NCBI RefSeq assembly: GCF_900112595.1
Contig: NZ_FOMI01000010.1
Span: forward strand, 1 to 64,000
Reading direction: 5' to 3'
Source of the DNA: Algibacter pectinivorans
GTDB taxonomy: Bacteria; Bacteroidota; Bacteroidia; Flavobacteriales; Flavobacteriaceae
Length of the DNA stretch: 64,000 nucleotides
Below the pieces are notes generated by a model. The model ran no database searches and was not told where the DNA came from. It saw only the letters and a program-made list of their open reading frames with translations. The position numbers and the translations under genes are program-made. This document shows, piece by piece, positions 17,536-26,684 of the stretch (position 1 is the first letter of the stretch; each line of letters starts with the position of its first letter).

Positions 17536-17589
17536 TTATAAAAACAGAAAAGCGAATCTTAAATAAGATTCGCTTTTCTGTTTTTATAA
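17536..17589. terminator. 25-bp perfect bidirectional terminator hairpin
   Basis: Arms 17536-17560 and 17565-17589 are perfectly complementary over 25 bp with an AAAT loop. A- and T-runs flank a GC-containing core (AGCGAATCTT). It separates the convergent LysM and cmk genes. Confidence 0.9.
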
Positions 17590-17614
17590 GTTTTTTAAAA
17601 TGCTTCAATTAGAC

Positions 17615-18310
17615 TTATTCGTAATCTTCGATAGTCATTTTAGCTAATTGAAATATTTTATTAAATTGCTCCTCTAGCGTCATGTGTGAATTATCTATCT
17701 CGATAGCATCATCGGCTTTAACTAAAGGAGAATCTTCTCGGTTAGAGTCTATATAATCTCGTTCTTGCACATTTTTTAATACGTCTTTATATTCAACCTG
17801 ATCTCCTCGTTCTATTAATTCTTGATAGCGACGTTCCGCTCTAGTTTCGGCAGAAGCTGTCATAAACAACTTAAGTTCTGCATCTGGAAATACAACCGTA
17901 CCAATATCTCTACCATCCATTACAACACCTTTATCCTTTCCCATTTCCTGTTGTTGTTCTACTAGCTTTCTTCGAACTTCCGATATGGAAGCCACTTTGC
18001 TTACAAAACTAGAAACCTCTAGGGTTCTAATTTGTTTTTCAATATTTACATTATTTAAATATACTTCGGCAAACCCTAAAGCCTCATTAAATTTAAAATT
18101 GATTTTAATATTTGGTAATTGATAAATTAAAGCTTCCGAATTAAAATCGGTAGCACTTATTAATCCGTTTTCCATAGCATAGAAGGTTACCGCTCTATAC
18201 ATAGCTCCTGTATCCACATAAATATAACTTAAATATTTTGCTAATTGTTTTGCTACAGTGCTTTTACCGGTTGACGAAAACCCATCGATAGCTATGGTTA
18301 TTTTATTCAT
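17615..18310 (-). CDS. cmk: Cytidylate kinase
   Basis: 231 residues. It phosphorylates CMP/dCMP using ATP. The P-loop GFSSTGKST is at residues 10-18; also visible are YVDTGAMYRAVTFYA, VMDGRDIGTVVFPDAELKLFMTAS and RYQELIERGD. It is last of the minus-strand set lon, LysM, porQ, cmk. Linkage of porQ and cmk is, from memory, seen in other Bacteroidota. Confidence 0.96.
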   Translation of the reverse strand: MNKITIAIDGFSSTGKSTVAKQLAKYLSYIYVDTGAMYRAVTFYAMENGLISATDFNSEALIYQLPNIKINFKFNEALGFAEVYLNNVNIEKQIRTLEVSSFVSKVASISEVRRKLVEQQQEMGKDKGVVMDGRDIGTVVFPDAELKLFMTASAETRAERRYQELIERGDQVEYKDVLKNVQERDYIDSNREDSPLVKADDAIEIDNSHMTLEEQFNKIFQLAKMTIEDYE

Positions 18311-18454
18311 TTATCTATAAAGTTTGAAAGTGCCTAAAGTACTTAAAATGCCTAAAGTGGAAAAATACTAATCACTTTAATTATCCTCAGATGGGTAAAG
18401 AATTTTAATTGTTTGAGTAAAACTGAATACTGCAACTGTAAACTGAAAACTTTT
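18311..18454. repeat. Degenerate word-like repeats between porQ and cmk
   Basis: At 18321-18366 the words GTGCCTAAAGT, ACTTAAAATGCCTAAAGTGG are partial direct copies. At 18415-18450 a second set reads AAACTGAATACTGCAACTG, TAAACTGAAAAC. The second set resembles 26640-26684. No ORF or terminator is evident. Confidence 0.45.
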
Positions 18455-19474
18455 TTACTGTAAATCTATTTGTAAACCAAAGAAATTAGAGTTTCCTGCA
18501 CTTGTATATTTGGCGTGTGTATAACTAAATCTCATTTTGTTCATTTTTATGGAAAGGCCTGCAGAGAGTCCGGAGAAGTTACGCTCATCAATAATCCTTA
18601 GCTCCTCGCCTCTTCTAAAGTTATAGCCTAAACGAATATTAAAACCACTATCAGGAAATACTTCCGCACCAACAATAGTGTGTCTTATAACTTGACCAAT
18701 AAAACCAACTTTTTCTGATGTTTGATTTCCAGATAAATCACTTATAGCTCGTGCCGGATTAGGCGTTGCTATTGGCCATTGCTGTAAATTCTCTAAAGTA
18801 ACATGCCAACGTATAGGCACATGTTCTAGTTTTTGAGACATTCCAAAAGCAACCTCAAAAGGTAATCGCTCATTTAAATCGGCATACGTAGTAATTTGTG
18901 TTCCTAAATTACGAATTACTAATGCTGCATTAAAATCTAAGTATTCATTTACATAAATTAGCCCTACATCTATTGCAGCACCAAAGGAGCTATACTGCTC
19001 TAATTTTGATGTAATTAATTTGGCATTTGCACCTATATAAAAATCGGAATAGCCTATTTGCAAAGCATAGCCAAAGGATAGCGCCGTTTCATTACCTGAA
19101 AAGGTTCCTGTAGAGTTACCTTCTTCATCATAGCCATCGAAAGACCCATAATTTACATACGTAATACCTGCATGAAACGTTTGAGTACGCCTATCAACTG
19201 TATACGCATAAGATGCCGTACCATAGCCAATACCACCCAAATAACTAATATAATTTAAGGCCAATTGATTATCCATTTCTACATTAATGGTGGCTGGATT
19301 ATAAAGGCCTTGAGCGACATCGTAATCTACATTTGTTAAAACTTTACCACCTAAAGCTGCTTGTCGCGGCGACGACACCAAGTTAAGAAATTGGTATGTG
19401 GCCTCACCACCTACTTGACTAAAGGCGATTGAAGTGATAGTTAAAAAACAAAATGTGGTAATTTTTCTTAGCAT
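18455..19474 (-). CDS. porQ: Type IX secretion system protein PorQ
   Basis: 339 residues with a signal peptide (ending AFSQ) and the PorQ signature VGGEATYQFLNLVSSPRQAALGG followed by YNPATI. The body shows alternating aromatic beta-strands of an outer-membrane barrel and ends in NFFGLQIDLQ. PorQ works with PorU, PorV and PorZ in the T9SS attachment complex, which processes cargo and anchors it to the surface. Its presence fits the type A and B cargo elsewhere in the window. Confidence 0.94.
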   Translation of the reverse strand: MLRKITTFCFLTITSIAFSQVGGEATYQFLNLVSSPRQAALGGKVLTNVDYDVAQGLYNPATINVEMDNQLALNYISYLGGIGYGTASYAYTVDRRTQTFHAGITYVNYGSFDGYDEEGNSTGTFSGNETALSFGYALQIGYSDFYIGANAKLITSKLEQYSSFGAAIDVGLIYVNEYLDFNAALVIRNLGTQITTYADLNERLPFEVAFGMSQKLEHVPIRWHVTLENLQQWPIATPNPARAISDLSGNQTSEKVGFIGQVIRHTIVGAEVFPDSGFNIRLGYNFRRGEELRIIDERNFSGLSAGLSIKMNKMRFSYTHAKYTSAGNSNFFGLQIDLQ

Positions 19475-19548
19475 ATTTTCGCTACAAAGTAAATGAATCT
19501 ATACTAAAACGTCGATATCTAAGTTTTATTTTTTTAGTAAAATTAAAT

Positions 19549-20073
19549 CTACTTTAAAAATAATTTTTGTCCTATGGCTAATTTATTACTTTTTAAACCA
19601 TTTAAACGTTTTAAGGTTGCCACACTAACTCCTGTTTTTCTCGATATATTATAAAGTGTGTTGCCACTTGCTACTACCCAAACATTTAATGCTTCATTTT
19701 CTTTTACCGCTTCAAAATTTCTTACTCGAAGCTTTTGTCCTGCACTAATTAAGGAAGATTTTAATTTATTTGCTTGCTTTAATTTACTTGCTGTAAGTCC
19801 GTATTGCTTAGCTACATCATCTAAAGTTTCTCCTTGTTGGACAATATGATAATTCAATCTTTCAATTGAATTATCATCGCCATTTCTTCTAGCATTTACA
19901 ATAGAATCGTTTCCTTTTGAATCTTTAAAAATAAATTCGCCAGTTGCTAACTTCAATTTGGCTTCTTTTCCATTTAGTAAAACATCTTTATAAACTACTC
20001 TTCCTTGTGCATGCATACTCATATAACATGCTAAAACCATTATAAATAATAATGCTCTATAATTTTTTTGCAT
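19549..20073 (-). CDS. Secreted protein with two LysM domains
   Basis: 174 residues. A signal peptide (about 1-22, ending SMHAQ) is followed by a short beta-rich region (about 25-70) and two LysM domains (about 74-118: [19 protein letters not shown]; about 128-174: [18 protein letters not shown]). It probably binds periplasmic peptidoglycan. The start lies inside the last 17 bp of lon, implying translational coupling, and porQ follows 74 bp later. The linked order suggests a T9SS or envelope-quality role, but this is inference. Confidence 0.88.
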   Translation of the reverse strand: MQKNYRALLFIMVLACYMSMHAQGRVVYKDVLLNGKEAKLKLATGEFIFKDSKGNDSIVNARRNGDDNSIERLNYHIVQQGETLDDVAKQYGLTASKLKQANKLKSSLISAGQKLRVRNFEAVKENEALNVWVVASGNTLYNISRKTGVSVATLKRLNGLKSNKLAIGQKLFLK

Positions 20074-22507
20074 TTTTTACTTTTTGTTTAGTTACCGCAA
20101 TATCAATAACCTCACTCATTTCGGTAACATAATGAAAGGTTAAACCTTTTAAATATTCCGGTTTAATTTCCTCTATATCGCGTCTATTATCTTCACACAA
20201 CAATATTTCCTTAATACGTGCTCGCTTTGCAGCTAATATTTTTTCTTTAATACCTCCAACTGGTAATACTTTACCACGCAAAGTAATTTCTCCAGTCATG
20301 GCTAAACTTTTCTTAACTTTCTTCTGTGTAAAAAGCGACACTAATGATGTTAACATGGTTACGCCCGCACTAGGACCATCCTTTGGAGTAGCACCTTCTG
20401 GTACGTGAATGTGCACGTTATATTTTTCGAAAATGCTAATATCTATACCAAAACTATCGGCATTAGATTTTATGTATTCCATGGCAATAGTAGCCGATTC
20501 CTTCATTACTTTACCCAAGTTACCAGTTATAGACATGGCGCCTTTTCCTTTAGAAAGTATAGACTCTATAAACAAAATATCGCCACCTACTCGGGTCCAT
20601 GCTAAACCAGTTACCACACCAGCAACATTATTATTTTCGTATTTATCGCGCTCTAATTTAGGGCCGCCTAATACTTTAATAATATCTTCGTTAGACACTT
20701 TTATGTTGTAATCTTCTTCCATAGCAATATTTTTGGCTGCATAACGCACCATTTTTGCTACTTGCTTTTCAAGACCACGTACACCAGATTCTCGAGTGTA
20801 GCCTTCAACAATTTTTTCTAATTGTGGTTTGCCTATTTTTAAATGCACATCGGTTAAACCGTGCTCCTTTAATTGCTTTGGTAATAAATGACGTTTGGCA
20901 ATTTCCACTTTTTCTTCAATGGTATACCCCGTTACATTTATAATCTCCATTCTATCGCGTAATGCAGGTTGAATGGTAGATAAACTATTAGAAGTTGCTA
21001 TAAACATAACTTTAGAAAGGTCGTAACCCATTTCTAAAAAGTTATCGTAAAACTCGCTATTTTGTTCTGGATCTAAAACTTCTAGTAATGCTGATGATGG
21101 ATCGCCTTGATGTGAATTCGATAATTTATCAATTTCATCTAAAACAAACACAGGGTTTGATGTACCTGCCTTTTTTAAACTTTGAATAATACGCCCTGGC
21201 ATAGCACCAATATAGGTTTTTCTATGACCACGAATTTCTGCCTCGTCACGTAAACCACCTAACGAAATACGCACATACTCTCGTCCTAAAGCCTCGGCAA
21301 TAGATTTACCAAGCGATGTCTTACCAACACCTGGAGGTCCGTAAAGACAAAGTATTGGCGACTTCATATCATTACGAAGTTTTAAAACAGCCAAATATTC
21401 TATAATTCGTTGTTTAACATCTTCTAAACCAAAATGATCTCTATCAAGAATTTTCATGGCGCGTTTTAAATCGAATTTATCTTTACTAAACTCGTTCCAT
21501 GGTAAATCTAAAAATAACTCCAAATAATTTCTTTGAATAGAGTATTCTGCCACCTGCGGATTCATGCGTTGCATTTTAGCGATTTCTTTTTCAAAATGCT
21601 TCGCAACTTTTTCGTCCCATTTTTTCGATTTGGCTTTAACACGCATTTCTTCTAACTCACCATCATGACTAACCCCACCCAATTCTTCTTGAATGGTTTT
21701 CATTTGTTGGTGCAAGAAATACTCACGCTGTTGTTGGCTCATGTCCATTTGAACTTTAGACTGAATATCATTCTTAAGTTCTAATTTTTGAAACTCAACA
21801 TTCATGTACTTTAAAGTAGCTAAAGCACGTGTTTTTAGCTCATCAATTTCTAAAAGCTCTTGTTTTTCATCCACTGTTAAATTCATGTTGGAAGACACGA
21901 AGTTGACTAGAAATGAATTACTTTCTATATTTTTTATAGCAAAAGAAGCCTCGCTAGGAATGTTTGGGCTTTCTTTAATAATCTCTAAAGCTAAATCTTT
22001 TATAGAGTCAATAATGGCTGTAAATTCCTTGTTCTTTTTTGCTGGTTTAGCCTCTTGAATATCTCTTATGGTAGCCGTCATGTAAGGCTCTTCGGTAAGT
22101 ACCTCGGCAACTTTAAAACGTTTTTTACCCTGAATAATAACGGTAACATTACCATCTGGCATTTTTAAAACTCTTAAAATTCTAGCTACAGTTCCCGTTT
22201 CATGAATATCTTTAGCTCCAGGTTTCTCTACCGATTCGTCTTTTTGCGCAACCACACCTACAACTTTACCTCCTTTGTTGGCATCGTTTATAAGTTTTAT
22301 TGAAGCATCTCTACCTGCAGTAATAGGGATAACCACACCTGGAAATAACACCGTATTTCTTAACGATAAAATAGGTAATGTTTCTGGTAACTCTTCGTTA
22401 TTTATGGCTTCTTCGTCCTCGGGTGTCATTAAAGGAATTAATTCTGAGTTCTCATCAAACTCCTGTAGTGACAAACTGTCAAGGGTTGTAAATTTAGATT
22501 TTTTCAT
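20057..22507 (-). CDS. lon: ATP-dependent protease Lon (endopeptidase La)
   Basis: 816 residues. Order: N-terminal substrate-binding domain (about 42-245), coiled-coil middle, AAA+ module (Walker [10 protein letters not shown] near 392, Walker [10 protein letters not shown]) and the C-terminal Ser-Lys protease domain (catalytic Ser in [12 protein letters not shown], Lys in [13 protein letters not shown]). It degrades misfolded and regulatory proteins in the cytoplasm. It is first in the lon-LysM-porQ-cmk set; its 3' end overlaps the LysM gene by 17 bp. Confidence 0.98.
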   Translation of the reverse strand: MKKSKFTTLDSLSLQEFDENSELIPLMTPEDEEAINNEELPETLPILSLRNTVLFPGVVIPITAGRDASIKLINDANKGGKVVGVVAQKDESVEKPGAKDIHETGTVARILRVLKMPDGNVTVIIQGKKRFKVAEVLTEEPYMTATIRDIQEAKPAKKNKEFTAIIDSIKDLALEIIKESPNIPSEASFAIKNIESNSFLVNFVSSNMNLTVDEKQELLEIDELKTRALATLKYMNVEFQKLELKNDIQSKVQMDMSQQQREYFLHQQMKTIQEELGGVSHDGELEEMRVKAKSKKWDEKVAKHFEKEIAKMQRMNPQVAEYSIQRNYLELFLDLPWNEFSKDKFDLKRAMKILDRDHFGLEDVKQRIIEYLAVLKLRNDMKSPILCLYGPPGVGKTSLGKSIAEALGREYVRISLGGLRDEAEIRGHRKTYIGAMPGRIIQSLKKAGTSNPVFVLDEIDKLSNSHQGDPSSALLEVLDPEQNSEFYDNFLEMGYDLSKVMFIATSNSLSTIQPALRDRMEIINVTGYTIEEKVEIAKRHLLPKQLKEHGLTDVHLKIGKPQLEKIVEGYTRESGVRGLEKQVAKMVRYAAKNIAMEEDYNIKVSNEDIIKVLGGPKLERDKYENNNVAGVVTGLAWTRVGGDILFIESILSKGKGAMSITGNLGKVMKESATIAMEYIKSNADSFGIDISIFEKYNVHIHVPEGATPKDGPSAGVTMLTSLVSLFTQKKVKKSLAMTGEITLRGKVLPVGGIKEKILAAKRARIKEILLCEDNRRDIEEIKPEYLKGLTFHYVTEMSEVIDIAVTKQKVKNAKKL

Positions 22508-22522
22508 ATATATTTTTAGGTC

Positions 22523-22544
22523 AATCTGTCATTAAAAACAGATT
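22523..22544 (-). promoter_or_regulatory. Short palindrome in the lon 5' region
   Basis: AATCTGT (22523-22529) and ACAGATT (22538-22544) form a perfect 7-bp inverted repeat, 16 bp upstream of the lon ATG. It could be an operator or a leader hairpin. No CIRCE or HAIR-like motif is recognised. Confidence 0.3.
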
Positions 22545-22688
22545 AATCATTTTTTAAAATTTTAATATTTACAGTAAAATACTGAATTTTAGATGTTTTT
22601 CATATAAAAAACAAGCATATCTATATTGTAATTTCAATAGCTATGCCAATATGTAATCATAAACTCTAAAAATGTAATAATTTTGGAG

Positions 22689-23339
22689 TTATATTTTCCC
22701 TAACTTCTTTAAAGCGAACAAAAGCGCAATAGGAAGCGCGAGTAAAACAATCATGAGTAAATTAGTTTCAAACAACCATGGCGACAACAGCAAGGTTATT
22801 ACATAACCACCAATGGCTCCACCAAAATGGGCATCGTGACCAATGTTTCCTATTCTGTTTTTCATGCCATAAATAGAATACAGCAAGTAACCAATACCAA
22901 ATAAATACGCCGGAATTGGAATAGGTATAATAAACAATAATAAATCCATATCTGGACGTAACAATATAGCCGAATAAATAACACCACTAACCGCTCCACT
23001 TGCACCTACTGCACTGTAATGGTATTCGTTTTTATGAAAATAAAAAGACAATAAACTCCCCACCATAAGGCTTCCTAAATAAACCAGAAGAAATTGAATG
23101 GAACTTAAATTAGAGATAACCACATCGGCAAAAAAGTATAAAGACACCATATTAAATAACAGGTGTTGGGTATCGGCGTGTAAAAACCCAGAACTAAACA
23201 TTCGTATTTGTTCACCACGTTGAATCGGACCAACTTGAAACTTATACTTCTCGAAAAAACCAAAATCATTAAATCCCTTATACGAGATTATAACATTTGC
23301 TGCAATAATTACTATGGTTACAATACTTAAATTACCCAT
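22689..23339 (-). CDS. Rhomboid family intramembrane serine protease
   Basis: 216 residues, about six membrane segments. The catalytic serine is in GASGAVSG (about residues 97-104) and the partner histidine in GHDAHFGGAIGGY (about 167-179). FLHADTQHLLFNMVSLYFF is the typical HxxxHxxxN region. Rhomboids cleave membrane proteins within the bilayer; the substrate is unknown. It is divergent from the acyltransferase gene. Confidence 0.93.
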   Translation of the reverse strand: MGNLSIVTIVIIAANVIISYKGFNDFGFFEKYKFQVGPIQRGEQIRMFSSGFLHADTQHLLFNMVSLYFFADVVISNLSSIQFLLVYLGSLMVGSLLSFYFHKNEYHYSAVGASGAVSGVIYSAILLRPDMDLLLFIIPIPIPAYLFGIGYLLYSIYGMKNRIGNIGHDAHFGGAIGGYVITLLLSPWLFETNLLMIVLLALPIALLFALKKLGKI

Positions 23340-23369
23340 AAGGTCTAAACGTTTATTCTTAAATTAATA

Positions 23370-23377
23370 TATATTTG
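23370..23377 (+). promoter_or_regulatory. Candidate -7 box for the acyltransferase gene
   Basis: TATATTTG matches TANNTTTG and ends 23 bp upstream of the ATG at 23401. No clear -33 TTTG is at the usual spacing. Confidence 0.5.
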
Positions 23378-23400
23378 CGTTACAAATCTAAAACTTATTC

Positions 23401-24285
23401 ATGCAATTTCTAGTTTATATTCTGGTTTATCCACTTTTATGGATAATATCTATACTACCATTTAGAATATTGTATTTTTTATCTGATGGTTTTTATGTTT
23501 TAGTATTTTACATAATTGGCTACCGTAAAAAAGTGGTTTATGATAATATAAAGCTCGCTTTTCCTGATAAAACAGAACAAGATATTTTAAAAATAAGAAA
23601 ACGTTTTTATCATCATTTATGCGATATGATGTTTGAGGCTATTAAATCTATCTCGATTTCTGAGGCCGAAATGCAAAAACGCTATGTGTTTACAAATGTT
23701 GAAGAAATACATAAACTTGAAGAAGAGCAACGCAGTATTGTTTTATTTATGGGACATTATGCAAGTTGGGAATGGATTTTTATTTTACAAACTCATGTAA
23801 ACCATAAAGGCTATGCGGTTTATAAAAGATTAGCTAACAGATATTTTGATGCGCTTGTTAAACGTATTCGTGCAAAATACAATAGCTATTTAATTACCAC
23901 TAGAGAAACGTTTCCCACATTAATAAAAGCTAAAAGAGCTAATGAATTAACCTTAAATGGTTTTGTTTTCGATCAATCGCCCAAGCTCCATAAAGCCTTA
24001 TATTGGCAAGACTTTATGGGCGTAAAAGTGCCTGTGCATGTTGGAGCCGAAATACTGGCAAAACGTTTAGATATGGTTACGCTATTTTTAAAGGTTAAAA
24101 AAGTGAAACGTGGTTACTATGAAGCTAGTTTTACAGATATTATAAGAAACGCAAAAGACCACAAAGATTATGAGCTTACAGATTTATATCTTAAACGGGT
24201 TGAGGCTCAAATTTATGAAACTCCAGAATATTATTTCTGGACGCATAAACGTTGGAAACACATGGGTAAGAAACCTCAAAAATAA
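23401..24285 (+). CDS. LpxL/HtrB-type lysophospholipid (lipid A) acyltransferase
   Basis: 294 residues. An N-terminal membrane anchor (about 1-35) precedes a cytoplasmic acyltransferase domain with the HX4E catalytic motif in GHYASWEW (about residues 119-126). The later segments VYKRLANRYFDALVKRIR, FVFDQSP and EYYFWTHKRWKHM are typical of the LpxL/WaaM family. It probably adds a secondary acyl chain to lipid A at the inner membrane. An LpxH-like enzyme is 1.5 kb away and LptD 20 kb away, but they are not in one operon. Confidence 0.9.
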   Translation: MQFLVYILVYPLLWIISILPFRILYFLSDGFYVLVFYIIGYRKKVVYDNIKLAFPDKTEQDILKIRKRFYHHLCDMMFEAIKSISISEAEMQKRYVFTNVEEIHKLEEEQRSIVLFMGHYASWEWIFILQTHVNHKGYAVYKRLANRYFDALVKRIRAKYNSYLITTRETFPTLIKAKRANELTLNGFVFDQSPKLHKALYWQDFMGVKVPVHVGAEILAKRLDMVTLFLKVKKVKRGYYEASFTDIIRNAKDHKDYELTDLYLKRVEAQIYETPEYYFWTHKRWKHMGKKPQK

Positions 24286-24360
24286 TTTTTAGAAAAGAAT
24301 AAAATCTAATTTCCAAAAATGTATTTAAAGCTCGAGTTAAGCACCTACTCTAGCAGATGG

Positions 24361-24515
24361 TTTAGCCCCGATTGAAACGGCATCCTTTTTTGTGAAGCTA
24401 TTGAGAGACAAACCTAACGACAATTAAGCATTACCTAACTATGTTAAGCTCTCAAAACAAGTTCGAGACTGCTTCACAGAAAAGATATAGTGGAAAGCGG
24501 GAAATAGCTTCTAAA
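24361..24515 (+). repeat. Dispersed flavobacterial repeat, copy 3 (long structured middle)
   Basis: The element lies between the convergent acyltransferase and aroC. Conserved edge words are GATTGAAACGGCATCCTTTT (24371-24390) and AAAAGATATAGTGGAAAGCG (about 24480-24499), shared with the elements at 40352 and 54078. The middle forms nested arms: TGTGAAGC (24391-24398) with GCTTCACA (24471-24478), and TTGAGAG (24401-24407) with CTCTCAA (24449-24455). Outer ends TTTAG and CTAAA are inverted. No ORF is inside. Confidence 0.75.
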
Positions 24516-24519
24516 CCTA

Positions 24520-25581
24520 TTACTTATACAGTTTGTTTATTAAATGGAAATCGGCTAAAACTAGTGCTGCCATAGCCTCTACAATAGGGACCGCTCTTGG
24601 CACTACACAAGGATCGTGACGCCCTTTACCTTGCATCTCGACTGTGTTACCAGCTTTATCGATGGTTTCGTATTTCTGGATTAGCGTTGCAACAGGTTTA
24701 AAAGCGACATTAAAATAGATATCCATACCATTACTTATACCGCCTTGAACGCCTCCTGAATAGTTGGTTTTTGTTGAGCCATCGTTATTGAAAGCATCGT
24801 TATGGTCGCTACCATACATGGTACTGCCATGAAAACCACTACCATACTCAAAGCCTTTTACGGCGTTTATAGACAACATAGCTTTACCTAATTGCGCGTG
24901 TAATTTATCGAACACTGGTTCGCCTAAACCTACTGGTACATTTTTAATTATACAGCTTACAATACCACCAACGGTATCGCCTTTGGCACGAACTTCTTTA
25001 ATATAGGTTTCCATTTTAGCTGCCATATCTTGGTCTGGGCAACGTACAATATTAGATTCTATTTGCGTAAGGTCTATGTCGTTATATGGTGTATCTAATT
25101 TCATGGTACCAACGCCAGAAACGTAAGCTTTTATTTCGATACCTTTTAGCATTTGTTTTGCAATGGCTCCGGCTACAACACGACAGGCGGTTTCGCGCGC
25201 AGAACTACGTCCGCCACCACGATAGTCGCGTACGCCGTACTTTTTATCGTAAGTATAATCGGCATGACTTGGTCTGTAACTATCCTTAATATGCGAGTAA
25301 TCGTGAGATTTTTGGTTGGTGTTTTCTATAACAAAACCTATAGAAGTTCCTGTGGTTACGCCCTCAAAAATACCCGAATGAAATTTAACAGTATCTGGTT
25401 CTTTACGTTGCGTAACGATAGCAGATTGTCCTGGTTTTCTTCTATTTAATTCGTTTTGAATTTCATCTAAATCTAACTTAATTCCGGATGGACATCCATC
25501 AATAACACCACCTAAAGCAGGTCCGTGAGATTCTCCATAAGTTGTTAAATTAAATAGTTTTCCGAAGGAATTACCAGCCAT
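24520..25581 (-). CDS. aroC: Chorismate synthase
   Basis: 353 residues. The final shikimate-pathway step: EPSP to chorismate, with reduced FMN. Visible signatures are [22 protein letters not shown] at the N-terminus, [18 protein letters not shown], and [19 protein letters not shown], plus [17 protein letters not shown] near the end. Monocistronic; its stop lies right at the end of a dispersed repeat that may supply a terminator-like hairpin. Confidence 0.97.
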   Translation of the reverse strand: MAGNSFGKLFNLTTYGESHGPALGGVIDGCPSGIKLDLDEIQNELNRRKPGQSAIVTQRKEPDTVKFHSGIFEGVTTGTSIGFVIENTNQKSHDYSHIKDSYRPSHADYTYDKKYGVRDYRGGGRSSARETACRVVAGAIAKQMLKGIEIKAYVSGVGTMKLDTPYNDIDLTQIESNIVRCPDQDMAAKMETYIKEVRAKGDTVGGIVSCIIKNVPVGLGEPVFDKLHAQLGKAMLSINAVKGFEYGSGFHGSTMYGSDHNDAFNNDGSTKTNYSGGVQGGISNGMDIYFNVAFKPVATLIQKYETIDKAGNTVEMQGKGRHDPCVVPRAVPIVEAMAALVLADFHLINKLYK

Positions 25582-25768
25582 AATTTCAATTTTTGGCTAA
25601 GTTAAATCTATTCTTATAAATACGAAAATGAAATCGTATTTAGCTTCACCTTTTTTACGTAAAAACACATAACAATTAATTAACAATCATCTAGCATTTA
25701 ATTAATTATAGCGTAATAATTACATAATACAAAAACTTGTTATTTGTATTGTACCAATACCGCCACTC

Positions 25769-26629
25769 TTGAAAATAAAACGAAAACTTGAAATTGCTGT
25801 AATATCCGATGTGCATTTGGGCACTTATGGCTGTCATGCCAAACACTTATTAACCTATTTAAATAGTATAGAACCTAAAAAACTCGTGCTAAATGGAGAT
25901 ATTATAGATATTTGGCAGTTTAGTAAACGTTATTTTCCTAAGTCGCACATGAAAGTTATAAAAAAACTAATGTCCATGGCTTCTAACGGAGTAGAAGTTA
26001 TTTACATAACAGGAAATCATGATGAAATGCTACGAAAATTTAGCGGCACTAGCATTGGAAACTTTTCTATAGTAGATAAAGTGGTTTTGGAACTCGATGG
26101 ACAAAAGGCTTGGTTTTTTCATGGTGATGTGTTCGATATTTCTGTACAAAATGCAAAATGGTTGGCTAAACTTGGTGGCTATGGTTACGATTTACTTACA
26201 CTATTAAACCGAGGTGTAAATTGGTACTTAGAAAAACGTGGTAAAGAGCGATACTCCCTTTCTAAAAAGGTAAAAAATGGAGTTAAAGGCGCTATAAAAT
26301 ATATAAATGATTTTGAGAAAGTCATTTCGGAGTTAGCTATTAAAAACGAGTATGACTATGTAATTTGCGGACATATACACCAACCTAAAATACAATACTT
26401 CGAGAATAAACATGGCAAAACCATGTATTTAAACTCTGGCGATTGGGTAGAAAATTTTACAGCACTAGAATACCAATTTAAACGTTGGAAAATCTATAAT
26501 TTTAACCAAGATAAACTAGCGCCTTTTATTGTTGTAGACGATGATGAAGATATGAAAATAAAAGACTTAATTGCTGCCATAACTATTGTAGACCAAGCCG
26601 AAAAAAAGAAAAAGCTTAAAAAGCAATAA
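25769..26629 (+). CDS. UDP-2,3-diacylglucosamine diphosphatase-like metallophosphoesterase (LpxH-like)
   Basis: 286 residues. Calcineurin-like metal site: SDVHLGTYGCH (about 14-24), NGDIIDIWQF, TGNHDEM, FHGDVFD and CGHIHQP. This matches the LpxH-type family acting on UDP-2,3-diacylglucosamine in lipid A synthesis. The start is TTG at 25769: a stop lies upstream in frame at 25709 and no in-frame ATG or GTG occurs before the first metal motif. The C-terminus ends in a Lys-rich tail. It is a single gene. Confidence 0.85.
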   Translation: MKIKRKLEIAVISDVHLGTYGCHAKHLLTYLNSIEPKKLVLNGDIIDIWQFSKRYFPKSHMKVIKKLMSMASNGVEVIYITGNHDEMLRKFSGTSIGNFSIVDKVVLELDGQKAWFFHGDVFDISVQNAKWLAKLGGYGYDLLTLLNRGVNWYLEKRGKERYSLSKKVKNGVKGAIKYINDFEKVISELAIKNEYDYVICGHIHQPKIQYFENKHGKTMYLNSGDWVENFTALEYQFKRWKIYNFNQDKLAPFIVVDDDEDMKIKDLIAAITIVDQAEKKKKLKKQ

Positions 26630-26635
26630 AAATTT

Positions 26636-26684
26636 AGGTTAAACTGAATACTGAAACCACGACTGAGACTGCGATTGCAACTAA
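26636..26684. repeat. Word-like degenerate repeat downstream of the LpxH-like gene
   Basis: The sequence is built of repeats of AAACTGAATACTGAAAC, ACGACTGAGACTG and CGATTGCAACT. It closely resembles the string at 18415-18450 and abuts the 3' end of the convergent dehydrogenase gene at 26681. Confidence 0.45.

Noticed and set aside
24361-24515. Repeat copy 3 considered as a riboswitch or tRNA-like gene
   Set aside because: Its edges recur at two other unrelated places and it lies between convergent genes, not in a leader; no tRNA arms found.
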